Shown: one piece after another, positions 33,340 to 41,846 of the stretch
Layout: each line of letters begins with the position of its first letter
Numbering within the stretch: position 1 is the stretch's first letter
Source: Neolewinella aurantiaca
Lineage (GTDB): Bacteria > Bacteroidota > Bacteroidia > Chitinophagales > Saprospiraceae
DNA length: 64,000 bases
Direction of reading: 5' to 3'
Assembly (NCBI RefSeq): GCF_008014675.1
Contig: NZ_VOXD01000016.1
Location: 78,981-142,980 of the forward strand
Notes under the pieces: model-generated
What the model saw: only the letters and a program-made list of their open reading frames with translations
Databases searched by the model: none
What the model was told of the DNA's origin: nothing
Program-made: the position numbers and the translations under genes

Positions 33340-34014
33340 CTATTCGTACCAGGCACTCATTTCTCCTAATTCCTTCCGTGAGATTACCGGTACCTGAGCG
33401 TCTTCAGCCGGGTATCCGACCGGAAGCAGAAGGAATGGCCGCTCATTATCCGGCCGCTCGAGCACTTTTTGCAGGAAGTTCATCGGGCTGGGCGTATGCG
33501 TCACCGTTACCAGTCCTGCGTTATGGATGGCGGAGATTAGCATGCCGCAGGCCAGGCCGACGGATTCGTTGACGTAGTAGTTTTTTTCTTTGTTCCCCTC
33601 CTCATCGAGATCGTATGCTTTCTTGAACGCAACGATGATGTAAGGGGCAGTCGTAAGAAAGTCTTTGTGCCAGTCGGTGCCGAATTTTTTCAGGTCTTCA
33701 AGCCAGTCGTCAGACATCCTGCCGTGGTAGTTTTCGTACTCTTCTTTTTCGGCTGCTTCGCGAATCTTAGCTTTTACGTCCGGATTGGTGACGACGCAGA
33801 AGTTCCAGGGCTGCTTATTTGCGCCACTGGGCGCAGTAGAGGCCGTTTTAATGATGAGTTCAATGACTTCCCGGTTTACCGGCCGATTACTGAACATCCG
33901 TACGGTGCGGCGGTCTTCGTGTTGTTCGTGAAATTCTTTAGCCCGGGCAAGCATTTCTGCGGGCGTGTATTCGGTATGGCGGAGGGGCTGAAAGCCCTGG
34001 TCGTGGTGAGGCAT
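33340..34014 (-). CDS. Iodotyrosine deiodinase-like nitroreductase
   Basis: A protein of 224 residues. FMN-binding segments are EDRRTVRMFSNRPV and TAPSGANKQPWNF. Unlike ordinary nitroreductases it carries the IYD active-site lid. Glu92, Tyr96 and Lys117 (EYENY...DWHKDFL) have the same spacing as the Glu-Tyr-Lys trio that holds the zwitterion of halotyrosine in mammalian IYD, and NAGLVTVTHTPSPMNFL and LPVGYPAEDAQVP align with IYD. Predicted role: reductive dehalogenation of halotyrosines. A homologue from the related Haliscomenobacter has been characterised. Confidence 0.88.
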   Translation of the reverse strand: MPHHDQGFQPLRHTEYTPAEMLARAKEFHEQHEDRRTVRMFSNRPVNREVIELIIKTASTAPSGANKQPWNFCVVTNPDVKAKIREAAEKEEYENYHGRMSDDWLEDLKKFGTDWHKDFLTTAPYIIVAFKKAYDLDEEGNKEKNYYVNESVGLACGMLISAIHNAGLVTVTHTPSPMNFLQKVLERPDNERPFLLLPVGYPAEDAQVPVISRKELGEMSAWYE

Positions 34015-34122
34015 GGCGTAAAGATATTCGTTACAGCTAAGAAGTCATAGGAGTAAGAGCCTGTCTGAAATCAGCTTTTGAGGCGCAGGTAGTCCGTGCG
34101 CTGAATTTTGATGTACCACAAC

Positions 34123-34157
34123 AAAAAACGGCCGTCAGGAGTAATTCCCAACGGCCG
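34123..34157 (-). terminator. ftsH terminator
   Basis: CGGCCGT and ACGGCCG arms with a 15-nt loop, followed on the minus strand by TTTTTT. Confidence 0.75.
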
Positions 34158-34183
34158 GTTCTGACAATCTGAAAACAGGAAAA

Positions 34184-36172
34184 CTAATTCCCGCTGCCGT
34201 TAGGCGAAAGGTTATTGTCGATCACCCCGGGCATCTCTACCGGCGGAAGCTTATCTGCATCCGATGGGCGGGGACCGATGAGCCGGACGAGATCCTTGCT
34301 GCTGAGCACCTCTTTGTCGAGCAGTTCCTTTGCGAGTAACTCTACCTCGGCACGCTTCTCGGTCAGCAGGGCTTGTGCACGCTGGTACTGGATTTCGAGC
34401 ATGTTTCGTACCCGGTTATCTATCAGGGTAGATGTCTCATCGGAGTAAGGGCGCTGGTAAGCGTCGCGTCCCATGCTGTAGAAGCTAACCTGGCCGACTT
34501 CCTCATCCATACCGTAAACGGTGATCATGTCGTAAGCCTGCTTGGTTACTTTGTCGAGATCGTTTTGGGCTCCGGTACTGATTTTTCCGAAGAATACCTG
34601 TTCGGCCGCGCGGCCACCAAAAGTCATACACATCATGTCGAGCATTTGCTCGGTACGAGTGATATACTGCTCTTTGGGGAGATACTGAGCGTAGCCGAGC
34701 GCCGCAACACCACGGGGAACGATGGTAACCTTCACCAGCGGGCTGGCGTGCTCCAGGAACCAACCACAGATAGCGTGGCCGGCTTCGTGGTAGGCAATGA
34801 TCTCCTTTTCATCGGGGTTGATGAGCTTGTTCTTCTTCTCGAGTCCACCGATCACTTTGTCGAGGGCATAATTGAAGTCTTCGAGCGTTACACTGTCCTG
34901 ATTGCGGCGTGCAGCAATAAGAGCAGCTTCGTTACAGATGTTGGCAATCTCCGCCCCGGCGAAGCCGGGGGTCATTTCCGCGAGGGTAAATGCATCTACC
35001 GTCACACCATCGGTCTTGATGGTTTTCAGGTGAACCTTGAAGATAGCCTCCCGTCCTTTCAGGTCAGGGCGATCGATACCGATCTGGCGGTCGAAACGTC
35101 CCGGACGAAGCAGGGCACTATCCAGAACATCAGGGCGGTTCGTCGCTGCCATCAGGATCACTCCTTTATCTGTGCTGAAACCATCCATCTCCACGAGGAG
35201 TTGGTTGAGGGTGTTCTCACGTTCGTCGTTACCCCCCTGCATGCCACCGCGGCCACGGGCGCGGCCGATGGCGTCGATCTCATCGATGAAGATGATACAA
35301 GGAGCCTTTTCGCGGGCCTGCTTGAAGAGGTCACGTACCCGGCTGGCACCAACTCCGACAAACATCTCTACAAAGTCCGATCCGGACATTGTAAAGAAAG
35401 GCACGCCAGCTTCGCCGGCTACCGCTTTTGCCAGGAGGGTCTTACCCGTTCCGGGAGGGCCTACCAGGAGTACACCTTTGGGGATTTTACCACCAAGAGC
35501 GGTGTATTTCTTCGGGTTTTTGAGGAAGTCAACGACTTCCATCACTTCTTCCTTGGCTTCGTCGAGACCAGCAACGTCGGCAAAGGTGATGTTCACCTTG
35601 CTGTTCTGATCGAAGAGCGTAGCCTTCGATTTCCCGATGTTGAAAAGCTGGCCGCCAGGCCCTCCTGCTCCTCCGCCCATACGGCGCATGAGGAAAACCC
35701 AGATCAAAATGATCAGACCGAAAGAAATGAGGTAAGGCATTGCTTCAGCCAGGATGTTGGTCCGACGAACTGAATTGACTTTAACCCGCTTTTCGAAGGG
35801 TATTTCGAGGTTGTCCTGAGCTTCTTTCAGGTAATCGCTGAAAACAGCTGGGTCGAGGACCGGTAGGATGTAGTCGTAACTGCCCCCCCCGAAGCCTCCG
35901 CTGGAGGCATCCTGGTAAGGGCCGGTTTCTCCCTTCTTGTCTTCAGCTATGTAAATCTCTGCCGAGCGGCCGTTGACGAGGTCAATTTTAGTAATTGCTC
36001 CTTCATCGTTCAGCATCTTATAAAGCCGCTCTTTGTCAATCTCGTGGCTGGTTCCGCTTCCAAGACTGGAAATCAGGAGCACCAGCAGCACCAGAGACAT
36101 GAGGGCGTACATCCAGTAGCTTTGGAACTTAGGTCCACCGTCGGGCTTATTGTCTTTATTGTTATTACTCAT
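34184..36172 (-). CDS. ftsH: ATP-dependent zinc metalloprotease FtsH
   Basis: A protein of 662 residues. Two membrane helices (about 18-40 and 143-163) flank a periplasmic domain. The AAA module has Walker A GPPGTGKT (near 240), Walker [12 protein letters not shown] and SRH motifs, and the M41 protease has HEAGH ([14 protein letters not shown], near 468). It is a membrane-anchored quality-control protease. The extracytoplasmic loop contains GGFGGGS encoded by a run of eight G (35883-35890). It is downstream of rsfS, typical Bacteroidota order. Confidence 0.98.
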   Translation of the reverse strand: MSNNNKDNKPDGGPKFQSYWMYALMSLVLLVLLISSLGSGTSHEIDKERLYKMLNDEGAITKIDLVNGRSAEIYIAEDKKGETGPYQDASSGGFGGGSYDYILPVLDPAVFSDYLKEAQDNLEIPFEKRVKVNSVRRTNILAEAMPYLISFGLIILIWVFLMRRMGGGAGGPGGQLFNIGKSKATLFDQNSKVNITFADVAGLDEAKEEVMEVVDFLKNPKKYTALGGKIPKGVLLVGPPGTGKTLLAKAVAGEAGVPFFTMSGSDFVEMFVGVGASRVRDLFKQAREKAPCIIFIDEIDAIGRARGRGGMQGGNDERENTLNQLLVEMDGFSTDKGVILMAATNRPDVLDSALLRPGRFDRQIGIDRPDLKGREAIFKVHLKTIKTDGVTVDAFTLAEMTPGFAGAEIANICNEAALIAARRNQDSVTLEDFNYALDKVIGGLEKKNKLINPDEKEIIAYHEAGHAICGWFLEHASPLVKVTIVPRGVAALGYAQYLPKEQYITRTEQMLDMMCMTFGGRAAEQVFFGKISTGAQNDLDKVTKQAYDMITVYGMDEEVGQVSFYSMGRDAYQRPYSDETSTLIDNRVRNMLEIQYQRAQALLTEKRAEVELLAKELLDKEVLSSKDLVRLIGPRPSDADKLPPVEMPGVIDNNLSPNGSGN

Positions 36173-36264
36173 GGTAAAAGGCTAACGCACAATTGCCCAA
36201 TTCGTTGGGTCAATTAGTGCTGATTTCGCGTTGCGACTGCTATAGGCTGGGTAAGAAGATGGTC

Positions 36265-36657
36265 TCAGGCGTCGTAAGCCGTCACTTCGGCATCACTCCA
36301 GAGGTCTTCCAGCTCGTAGAAGGCGCGGGTTTCGGGGTAAAAAATATGTACTACCACATCGAAGTAATCGAGGCAGATCCAGTTGGCATGACGACCGCCG
36401 GTGGCGGTTTTAGGCAATTCGCCTTGCTCCTGCTTCAAACGTTTCTGAACGTTGTTGGCGATAGAGGAAACCTGGGTGGTAGACTCGCCTTCACAGACGA
36501 AAAAGAAGTCTGCCGGACGATCATGCAGTTTGCGTAGATCAAGGCGAACAATTTTTTTACCCTTGATGTCCCGGATGCTGTCCAGGATAAGCTCCAGCCG
36601 ATCCTGAATCTCAGGAGAGATCGCAGCGGGAGCATTTGTTACGGAAGTATTCAGAAT
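36265..36657 (-). CDS. rsfS: Ribosomal silencing factor RsfS (non-ATG start)
   Basis: A frame of about 130 codons not beginning with ATG, GTG or TTG encodes a clear RsfS: LDSIRDIKGKKIVRLDLRKL, ADFFFVCEGESTTQVSSIAN, HANWICLDYFDVVVHIFYP and FYELEDLWSDAE. RsfS binds L14 and blocks subunit joining in starvation. An in-frame TAA lies three codons before the ATT at 36657, and no usual start codon occurs before the conserved region. Translation therefore starts at ATT (36657) or CTG (36654). The promoter at 36674-36704 places the transcript start about 10 nt upstream. It sits between birA and ftsH. Confidence 0.88.
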   Translation of the reverse strand: MLNTSVTNAPAAISPEIQDRLELILDSIRDIKGKKIVRLDLRKLHDRPADFFFVCEGESTTQVSSIANNVQKRLKQEQGELPKTATGGRHANWICLDYFDVVVHIFYPETRAFYELEDLWSDAEVTAYDA

Positions 36658-36673
36658 GGTATAGTTTTATTAC

Positions 36674-36704
36674 TAAAGGTAGCAAATGTTGTACCCTTTT
36701 TCAA
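36674..36704 (-). promoter_or_regulatory. rsfS promoter
   Basis: Minus-strand TTG (36704-36702), a 20-nt spacer, TACCTTTA (36681-36674). It agrees with the consensus except for the last base and fixes the 5' end of rsfS. Confidence 0.6.
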
Positions 36705-36771
36705 CGGTTATAGTTGCGAATATGATCGAAAATGGCGAGGATTATCGACAAATTCCGACATTCGCCCGACA

Positions 36772-37554
36772 TTGCTCCCTGTGAACACTAAGCTAATACC
36801 TAAAGTTGCCCGCCACTTCGAAGAGCTGGAAAGTACCAATAATGCGGTCATCAGGGCGCTGAACGCAGGTGAAGAGATCGTTAACGGCGCCGTTTTTATC
36901 TCTGATGCACAAACCGCCGGCAGGGGCCAGGGGACCAACCACTGGTTCGCCTCGCCGGGTGCCAATCTGACGCTGAGCATGGCTGCGTATCCTGACCATT
37001 TGTCGGTCAGCAGGTTGTTTGCCCTTAATCAACTGTCCGGTTTGGCGGTTGCGGATACGGTGAAAAAGTTTCTCCCGGAGGGGCTTGCGGCCGGCGTCCG
37101 GCTAAAGTGGCCGAACGATGTTTACGTCGGCCAGCAAAAAATTGCCGGCATTCTGGTTCAGAACGGGCTGCGCGGGAGCTCCGTCTCCTGGTCGGTTATT
37201 GGCATTGGCCTGAACGTGAACGAAAATAGTTTTCCGGAAAGCCTGCAGCAATCCGCTACGTCGCTTGCGCTGTTGACCGGGCACAATTTTAACCTGCAGG
37301 AAGTATTAGCCTTTTTGTTGGAGCGTCTTGCTGCTAACTACCAGCTCATCAGTCCTGACCTCCTGCGCGAGCTGAACGAACGCTACCACCAAGAACTCTA
37401 CCGCCTCAACGTCCCTGCCCGCTACCAACTCACGGAGGGCGGAGAGAATTTCTTCGCCGTACTCCGTGGTGTGAACGAAGCTGGCCAGCTCCGGTTGGAG
37501 CTGGCGGAAGGCGGAGAGCGGGTGTTCTCGTTGCGGGAAGTCCGGTTCGTCTGA
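36772..37554 (+). CDS. birA: Biotin-[acetyl-CoA-carboxylase] ligase
   Basis: A protein of 260 residues of the short BirA class without a DNA-binding domain. Motifs: TAGRGQGTNHWFASPGANL (biotinyl-AMP binding), LKWPNDVYVGQQKIAGIL and SVIGIGLNVN. It attaches biotin to carboxylase carrier proteins in the cytoplasm. The first candidate start is TTG 36772; GTG 36781 gives a slightly shorter protein. It is divergent from rsfS. A bioD gene is also present at 61.5 kb. Confidence 0.95.
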   Translation: MLPVNTKLIPKVARHFEELESTNNAVIRALNAGEEIVNGAVFISDAQTAGRGQGTNHWFASPGANLTLSMAAYPDHLSVSRLFALNQLSGLAVADTVKKFLPEGLAAGVRLKWPNDVYVGQQKIAGILVQNGLRGSSVSWSVIGIGLNVNENSFPESLQQSATSLALLTGHNFNLQEVLAFLLERLAANYQLISPDLLRELNERYHQELYRLNVPARYQLTEGGENFFAVLRGVNEAGQLRLELAEGGERVFSLREVRFV

Positions 37555-37568
37555 TCGTCAGGCAAAGG

Positions 37569-37901
37569 CTACGTGGCGCGTTTGATCAGTGCGTAGTCGT
37601 CGTCCGTGTAAGGCCCGAATGTTGCTTCGTAGCGCTTGCGGACATCCAGATAGTAGCCAAACATACGCTGGTCTCCTTTCAGGGCGCTTTGGGTTATCGT
37701 TTGTCCGCGGGCTGGATCATGAATAGAATACTGTATCACACATTCGTCTTCTGGTTCAAGTTTTGGGAAACCGACCATGCGCAATTTTGTATTCAGGGAG
37801 ACTATGACTTCCGAACCATCGAAGACGTCTCTTGCCAGATATAGCCCGTTTCCTGCAGGTTCACTTATGCGAACGATTGTTAAGATGTTTTTTTGCTCCA
37901 T
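37569..37901 (-). CDS. IF-1-like OB-fold protein, unknown function
   Basis: A protein of 110 residues. The segment from YLARDVFDGSEVIVSLNTKL to YSIHDPARGQTI has the same order of features as translation factor IF-1 (F.V.L.DG..V.A..SGK.R....I..GD.V.V..SPYD...G.I). The C-terminal 35 residues (FGYYLDVRKRYEATFGPY) are not IF-1-like. A nucleic-acid-binding OB fold is inferred; it is unlikely to be IF-1 itself. It is monocistronic. Confidence 0.55.
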   Translation of the reverse strand: MEQKNILTIVRISEPAGNGLYLARDVFDGSEVIVSLNTKLRMVGFPKLEPEDECVIQYSIHDPARGQTITQSALKGDQRMFGYYLDVRKRYEATFGPYTDDDYALIKRAT

Positions 37902-37929
37902 CCTTGATGCCTTTTTTTGAAACTTTCAT

Positions 37930-37948
37930 TGCACCTGCGGCCGCGCCC
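37930..37948 (+). repeat. Dispersed 19-nt motif copy
   Basis: TGCACCTGCG-GCC-GCGCCC, an exact consensus, in the 53-nt gap between the OB-fold gene and the S9 peptidase stop. Confidence 0.88.
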
Positions 37949-37954
37949 TTCGTA

Positions 37955-40738
37955 TTACTCCCGGAGCATTTTACCCCGCTGGATCGGAGGAACTCCATCC
38001 GCCATCCACGACGGCATCGGTTTTTTCATCAGGTAATGGTCGAAGAACTGAGCCATCCGGGTTTGGAAGTCGAAGCGGTTGGCGGTTTTGACCGGCCAGT
38101 GCGGCTCGCCCCGATAGTTGAGCATCCATGCGGGTTTGCCGAGGCGGCGCAGAGCGGTGAACCACTCGATGCCTTGTTCCCACGGTACCGCTCCGTCATT
38201 GTCGTTGTGGAGGATCAGCAGGGGGGTGTTGATCTTGTCGGTAGTGAAGATCGGGCTGTTTTCGTAGTAGCGCTGGAAGTGACTCCATGGCGTGCCGCCG
38301 ATGCGGCTCTGGGTGTGCTCATACTGAAACTGCCGGCTGCGACCCGAGCCCCAGCGGATGCCGCCGTAGGCAGAGAACATATTGACTACCGGCGCGCCGG
38401 CCTCGATGGCGGCGAACAGATCGGTCTTCGTTGCCAGGTACGCAGCCTGGTAACCTCCCCAGCTGTGCCCCTGCATCCCGATGCGCTTTTTGTCGATAAA
38501 GCCTTCACTAAGCAAGCTCAGTACACCACTCATCACGCAATCGTAAGCGCTTTCGCCGGGGTAGCCAACACGATATATCACGTCCGGATTGAAGATCACG
38601 TAGCCCTTGCTGGCGTAGTGGCTGTAGTTGATACTGCTGCGTCCGGGCACCGGGGTGCGGTGGCGGTAGAGCCCCTCGCTGCTGCGCTCGTAGTAGTTGA
38701 CGAGCAGGGCGTGTTCCATGCTTGGGTCAAACCCTTCGGGTTTGATCAGTATACCGCTCAGGCTGCGACCCTGAGGGTCGACCCAGTTGTATCGTTCAGC
38801 GGTGCCCCAGTAGAAATCTGCCTGCTGCGGGTTGGCGGTGGATAGCTGGGTGCCTTTGTCTTTCAGGTCGCTGGTGAGCCAGAGGTCGGGGAACTGCCGG
38901 AAGTCCGCTTCGCTGTAAACAAAGACATCCTTGTTGCGCGCTTTCATAAAGTCGCCGTAAGTTTTCGGGCCGTTACGGAGACTTGTGAAAGTGCCCGTTT
39001 GCAGATCGAGGAGGCCGTAGCCACCTTCGTAGGAGAGCTGGTTGAACGTACCGGCCAGTTGTACTTCAGCGGGGTCGATGAAACGGTTTTCCGGCTCAAG
39101 GTCTATCAGGGAATAACGGATGTTTTGTTCGCGGCCTTTCGTTAGCCTTTTCGCGGGTGTTTTGCCGGTGGGGTCGAGCTGCCAGAGGTCGTAGCGGTCG
39201 GCTACGAAAAATTTGTTGCCGCCCGTAAGCGTGCCTTCATAGCCGTAGCTGCGTGGGTGCATCGGCCGGTCGTTGATCTCGTCGTAGAAGGTGCCGGTTT
39301 CGTTGGTGGTCAGTACGTGGTGCCGGGCGGTAGCGGGGTCGAAGCTGTTCCAGGTTGTATCCGTCGGGTTGTACCAAATGAGGAAGTCGCCACCGTCTAG
39401 CCAGCGTGCGGGGGTGATTTCGCCATCGAGCATTGAGGTGCGTTTACCCGTTCGGAGGTCGATAATGGTGGTGTTGCGGGCACCGGGGCCGCCTTCCCAC
39501 ATGGTTTGTTTGGAGTAGGGGCGGTCGTCGTAAACCATCACGTAGTGGCCGGCACGGTCGTTGGCCTGGTAATCGTAGGGCAGATCGGGGGTGCCAAGCT
39601 GCAGGAAGTCACCCTTTTGGGTGCGATAAGCAGCAAGGTAGGTGCGTTTCTCTTCACGGCTGAGGCGGAGGTTTTCTTCGGTGTACATCCGGGCATCTTC
39701 GGTGGTCCAGATTTCTACATCGGCGATTTCTTCGTCGAGCAGGGTAGTGTCGCGATCGGGGCGGCGGGGTGTGGTGCCGAAGAAGAGGTATTCTCCGGAT
39801 TCGCTGAAGCTCAGGTCGCGGTCGTCGGAGATGCGGTAGCTCTTGTCCAGCCACGCTTCGGGGTCGTCGGAGATGCGTTCTGCGGTTTTATCGTCGTCAG
39901 CCCAGTGATACAGAAAGAAAGGCTTCTGCTTGTCTTTGGCTTCTTTTTTAGAGGAGAGGAAGGCAACCTGTGTACCGTCATTACTGAGACTGATGTTGGT
40001 GTAGTCGCCTTCGTTTTTGCTTAGAGCGTCCCACACGAGTTCATCGGGGGATAGCCGGAGGATACCCGCTTCCCAGCTACTATCCTTTGCGGTTTGGTGA
40101 GCAACGATCACTGGTGCGTCGCGGGCAAACTCGTATGCTTTGACTCCTTCGAGATAAAAGCTGTCCTGATTGAAAAAGTCCCGGACGACAAGACGGTGAG
40201 CGTCCTTTTCTATGCCCTTCTGGAGGCTGTCAGGAAGTGCAGAAGCAGTAGTGTAGGCGTAGCGCCCACTCCAGCGTTCGCCGGTTTTGAAGCTGTAGAC
40301 ATTCGGGATGAGTAACGGCTCCGTATCTTCCAGGTTCCAGACCAGCAGGGTGTCCATGGCTTTTAGTTTGTCTTTCGCTTTCTTTTTTTCCGAAAGTTTG
40401 ATGGCCTTTACGGCCTCCATTCCTGGTTTCAGCAGGCCGATGAGGTGCTTTCCGTCGTAACTGAGCCTGGCGCGGTGCAGGCGCTCAAAGCGACGTTCGG
40501 TCTTTGCCCGGGCATCATAAACTACCGCAGTTGGGTCGCCAAGGTCTTTTTCGAGGGTGTAAAGAACATGAGTGCCATCGGCGCTGATCTGTTCACTGCG
40601 AATTTGGTTCCACTGCTGCATGTCTTTTACCGTGATGGGCCTTTTCTGCCCTCCGGGAGATCGCTGCGCATGGAACTGGGCGCTGACGCAGGTGCAAAGA
40701 AGAAACAAAATGAGCAGGGTGGGGAGGGTACGTTGCAT
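37955..40738 (-). CDS. S9 family prolyl oligopeptidase-like peptidase
   Basis: A protein of 927 residues with signal peptide (MQRTLPTLLILFLLCTCVSAQ). A long N-terminal beta-propeller-like region (about 40-640) is followed by an alpha/beta hydrolase domain with nucleophile GHSWGGYQAAYLA, acid in LLILHNDNDGAVPWEQ and His in GEPHWPV. Such enzymes cleave short peptides in the periplasm or outside. It is about 150-200 residues longer than classical DPP-type members through its propeller. The signal-peptide codons contain the dispersed motif. Confidence 0.92.
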   Translation of the reverse strand: MQRTLPTLLILFLLCTCVSAQFHAQRSPGGQKRPITVKDMQQWNQIRSEQISADGTHVLYTLEKDLGDPTAVVYDARAKTERRFERLHRARLSYDGKHLIGLLKPGMEAVKAIKLSEKKKAKDKLKAMDTLLVWNLEDTEPLLIPNVYSFKTGERWSGRYAYTTASALPDSLQKGIEKDAHRLVVRDFFNQDSFYLEGVKAYEFARDAPVIVAHQTAKDSSWEAGILRLSPDELVWDALSKNEGDYTNISLSNDGTQVAFLSSKKEAKDKQKPFFLYHWADDDKTAERISDDPEAWLDKSYRISDDRDLSFSESGEYLFFGTTPRRPDRDTTLLDEEIADVEIWTTEDARMYTEENLRLSREEKRTYLAAYRTQKGDFLQLGTPDLPYDYQANDRAGHYVMVYDDRPYSKQTMWEGGPGARNTTIIDLRTGKRTSMLDGEITPARWLDGGDFLIWYNPTDTTWNSFDPATARHHVLTTNETGTFYDEINDRPMHPRSYGYEGTLTGGNKFFVADRYDLWQLDPTGKTPAKRLTKGREQNIRYSLIDLEPENRFIDPAEVQLAGTFNQLSYEGGYGLLDLQTGTFTSLRNGPKTYGDFMKARNKDVFVYSEADFRQFPDLWLTSDLKDKGTQLSTANPQQADFYWGTAERYNWVDPQGRSLSGILIKPEGFDPSMEHALLVNYYERSSEGLYRHRTPVPGRSSINYSHYASKGYVIFNPDVIYRVGYPGESAYDCVMSGVLSLLSEGFIDKKRIGMQGHSWGGYQAAYLATKTDLFAAIEAGAPVVNMFSAYGGIRWGSGRSRQFQYEHTQSRIGGTPWSHFQRYYENSPIFTTDKINTPLLILHNDNDGAVPWEQGIEWFTALRRLGKPAWMLNYRGEPHWPVKTANRFDFQTRMAQFFDHYLMKKPMPSWMADGVPPIQRGKMLRE
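40678..40696 (-). repeat. Dispersed motif copy in the signal-peptide region
   Basis: The sense strand of the S9 peptidase gene reads TGCACCTGCG-TCA-GCGCCC, identical to 27628-27646, and encodes C-T-C-V-S-A at the cleavage site. Confidence 0.9.
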
Positions 40739-40788
40739 AGTAAGGTTATTGCATCGTAAACCTACGAAATGAATAAGAACTCACCGGA

Positions 40789-41110
40789 AGCCTTCATCCG
40801 TCAGGCGATTTCTTTTTGCTTCATGACTTGCCCCCACTCGCCAGTCGAATTCTTTTTTGCTTCATGTTCTCCTTGGGCAGTCTTCGTCTCATCGTGAGAT
40901 TGTGGTCTTCTGGTTAAGATGCTACTGTTGTGGGCAAAAAAGTTCGCCTGTCGAGTTGGGTTGTCCTAATCTGTTGACTGAATCGCCTGATGGCTTTTGG
41001 TTCTGCCTGTCGAATGAGGTGAGGACTAAGCTCAGGCTCCGCCCATCTGGTTTTGCTGGTTGCGCTGATTTGCCCCCACTCGCCAGGCGAACTTTTTCGC
41101 TTTACGCTTA
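40789..41110. repeat. Cluster of degenerate direct and inverted repeats
   Basis: A unit resembling GCCCCCACTCGCCAGTCGAA followed by a T-run and CGCTT or TGCTTCAT occurs at about 40829 and 41088, a partial one at about 40802, and its inverse (AAAAAAGTTCGCCTGTCGAG) at about 40936. AATCGCCTGATGG near 40982 is inverse to CATCCGTCAGGCGATT near 40796. The 40739-41211 gap has no supported gene; an 85-codon ORF over it is built on the repeats. Confidence 0.6.
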
Positions 41111-41211
41111 TTAGGATTTCTGAGTGGCCAACCTTCGATTGCTACGGAGGGACTTATCCGGGCAGTTACCCTTACTGCCAAACTCAATCCAGTAAATATT
41201 ACTTGTCCATT

Positions 41212-41730
41212 ATGCTAAAATACCTTCCCCTTTTGTTGATATTCACGTTATTCTCAGCCTGCGAAGGCAATACCGCCGCCCGCAAGGCGGCACGGGGCGA
41301 AAATTTTGTGTCGGACCCGGATCATTTATACTTCAAAAACATTCGTGCCCGGCATTATGCCGGAGAGGAAGTTGCTCAGCGAGCTACGATTTTTCGCCAC
41401 GATGCTCTCTTTATTTCTGACGCCAACCTCCGGCCGGTCCTGATTGACAACTGGCTGCAGGACCGGGCAATAATTCGTTTTGAATTGGCAAAAACCGATT
41501 CCGAATGGCAGTTGCAATCTGTGGTGGAGGGAGAAGGATCAGACGTGGAACTTTCCGTTCCTCCAACGAACGAAGAACTTAACGTACTTCGTGAATTGCT
41601 CCTTGGCAAGGGAGATCTCCTGCTTGTTTTACCTGGAGATACTCTGTCTGCTTTCCCCGAAGCTTCCGGCAGACAGGCTGCAAGGGAGGTGCTTAACGAT
41701 TATTTGAGGATGGTAGGTTTTGAAGGTTAG
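41212..41730 (+). CDS. Lipoprotein, unknown function
   Basis: A protein of 172 residues from the ATG at 41212 (MLKYLPLLLIFTLFSACEG, lipobox LFSAC). Upstream in-frame sequence runs through repeats and is not used. The mature part has FVSDPDHLYFKNIRARHYAG, FISDANLRPVLIDNWLQDRA and a C-terminal helix-rich segment. It looks globular and envelope-localised. No family is recognised. It is monocistronic. Confidence 0.75.
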   Translation: MLKYLPLLLIFTLFSACEGNTAARKAARGENFVSDPDHLYFKNIRARHYAGEEVAQRATIFRHDALFISDANLRPVLIDNWLQDRAIIRFELAKTDSEWQLQSVVEGEGSDVELSVPPTNEELNVLRELLLGKGDLLLVLPGDTLSAFPEASGRQAAREVLNDYLRMVGFEG

Positions 41731-41846
41731 CGGAAGTGGAGACACGAACAAACGATCTTTTACAGCGTATGGCCCGGTATGGGGTCAGACTTACAAAATC
41801 TGACTTCTTTTTTTCCTACTTTTAGCCTGTAATAAAAATCAAGCCC

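Noticed and set aside
34373..35773. A 466-codon plus-strand frame antisense to ftsH
   Set aside because: It is a shadow of the conserved ftsH gene.
40857..41114. An 85-codon plus-strand ORF in the repeat cluster
   Set aside because: Its sequence is made of degenerate repeats and lacks any credible start context.
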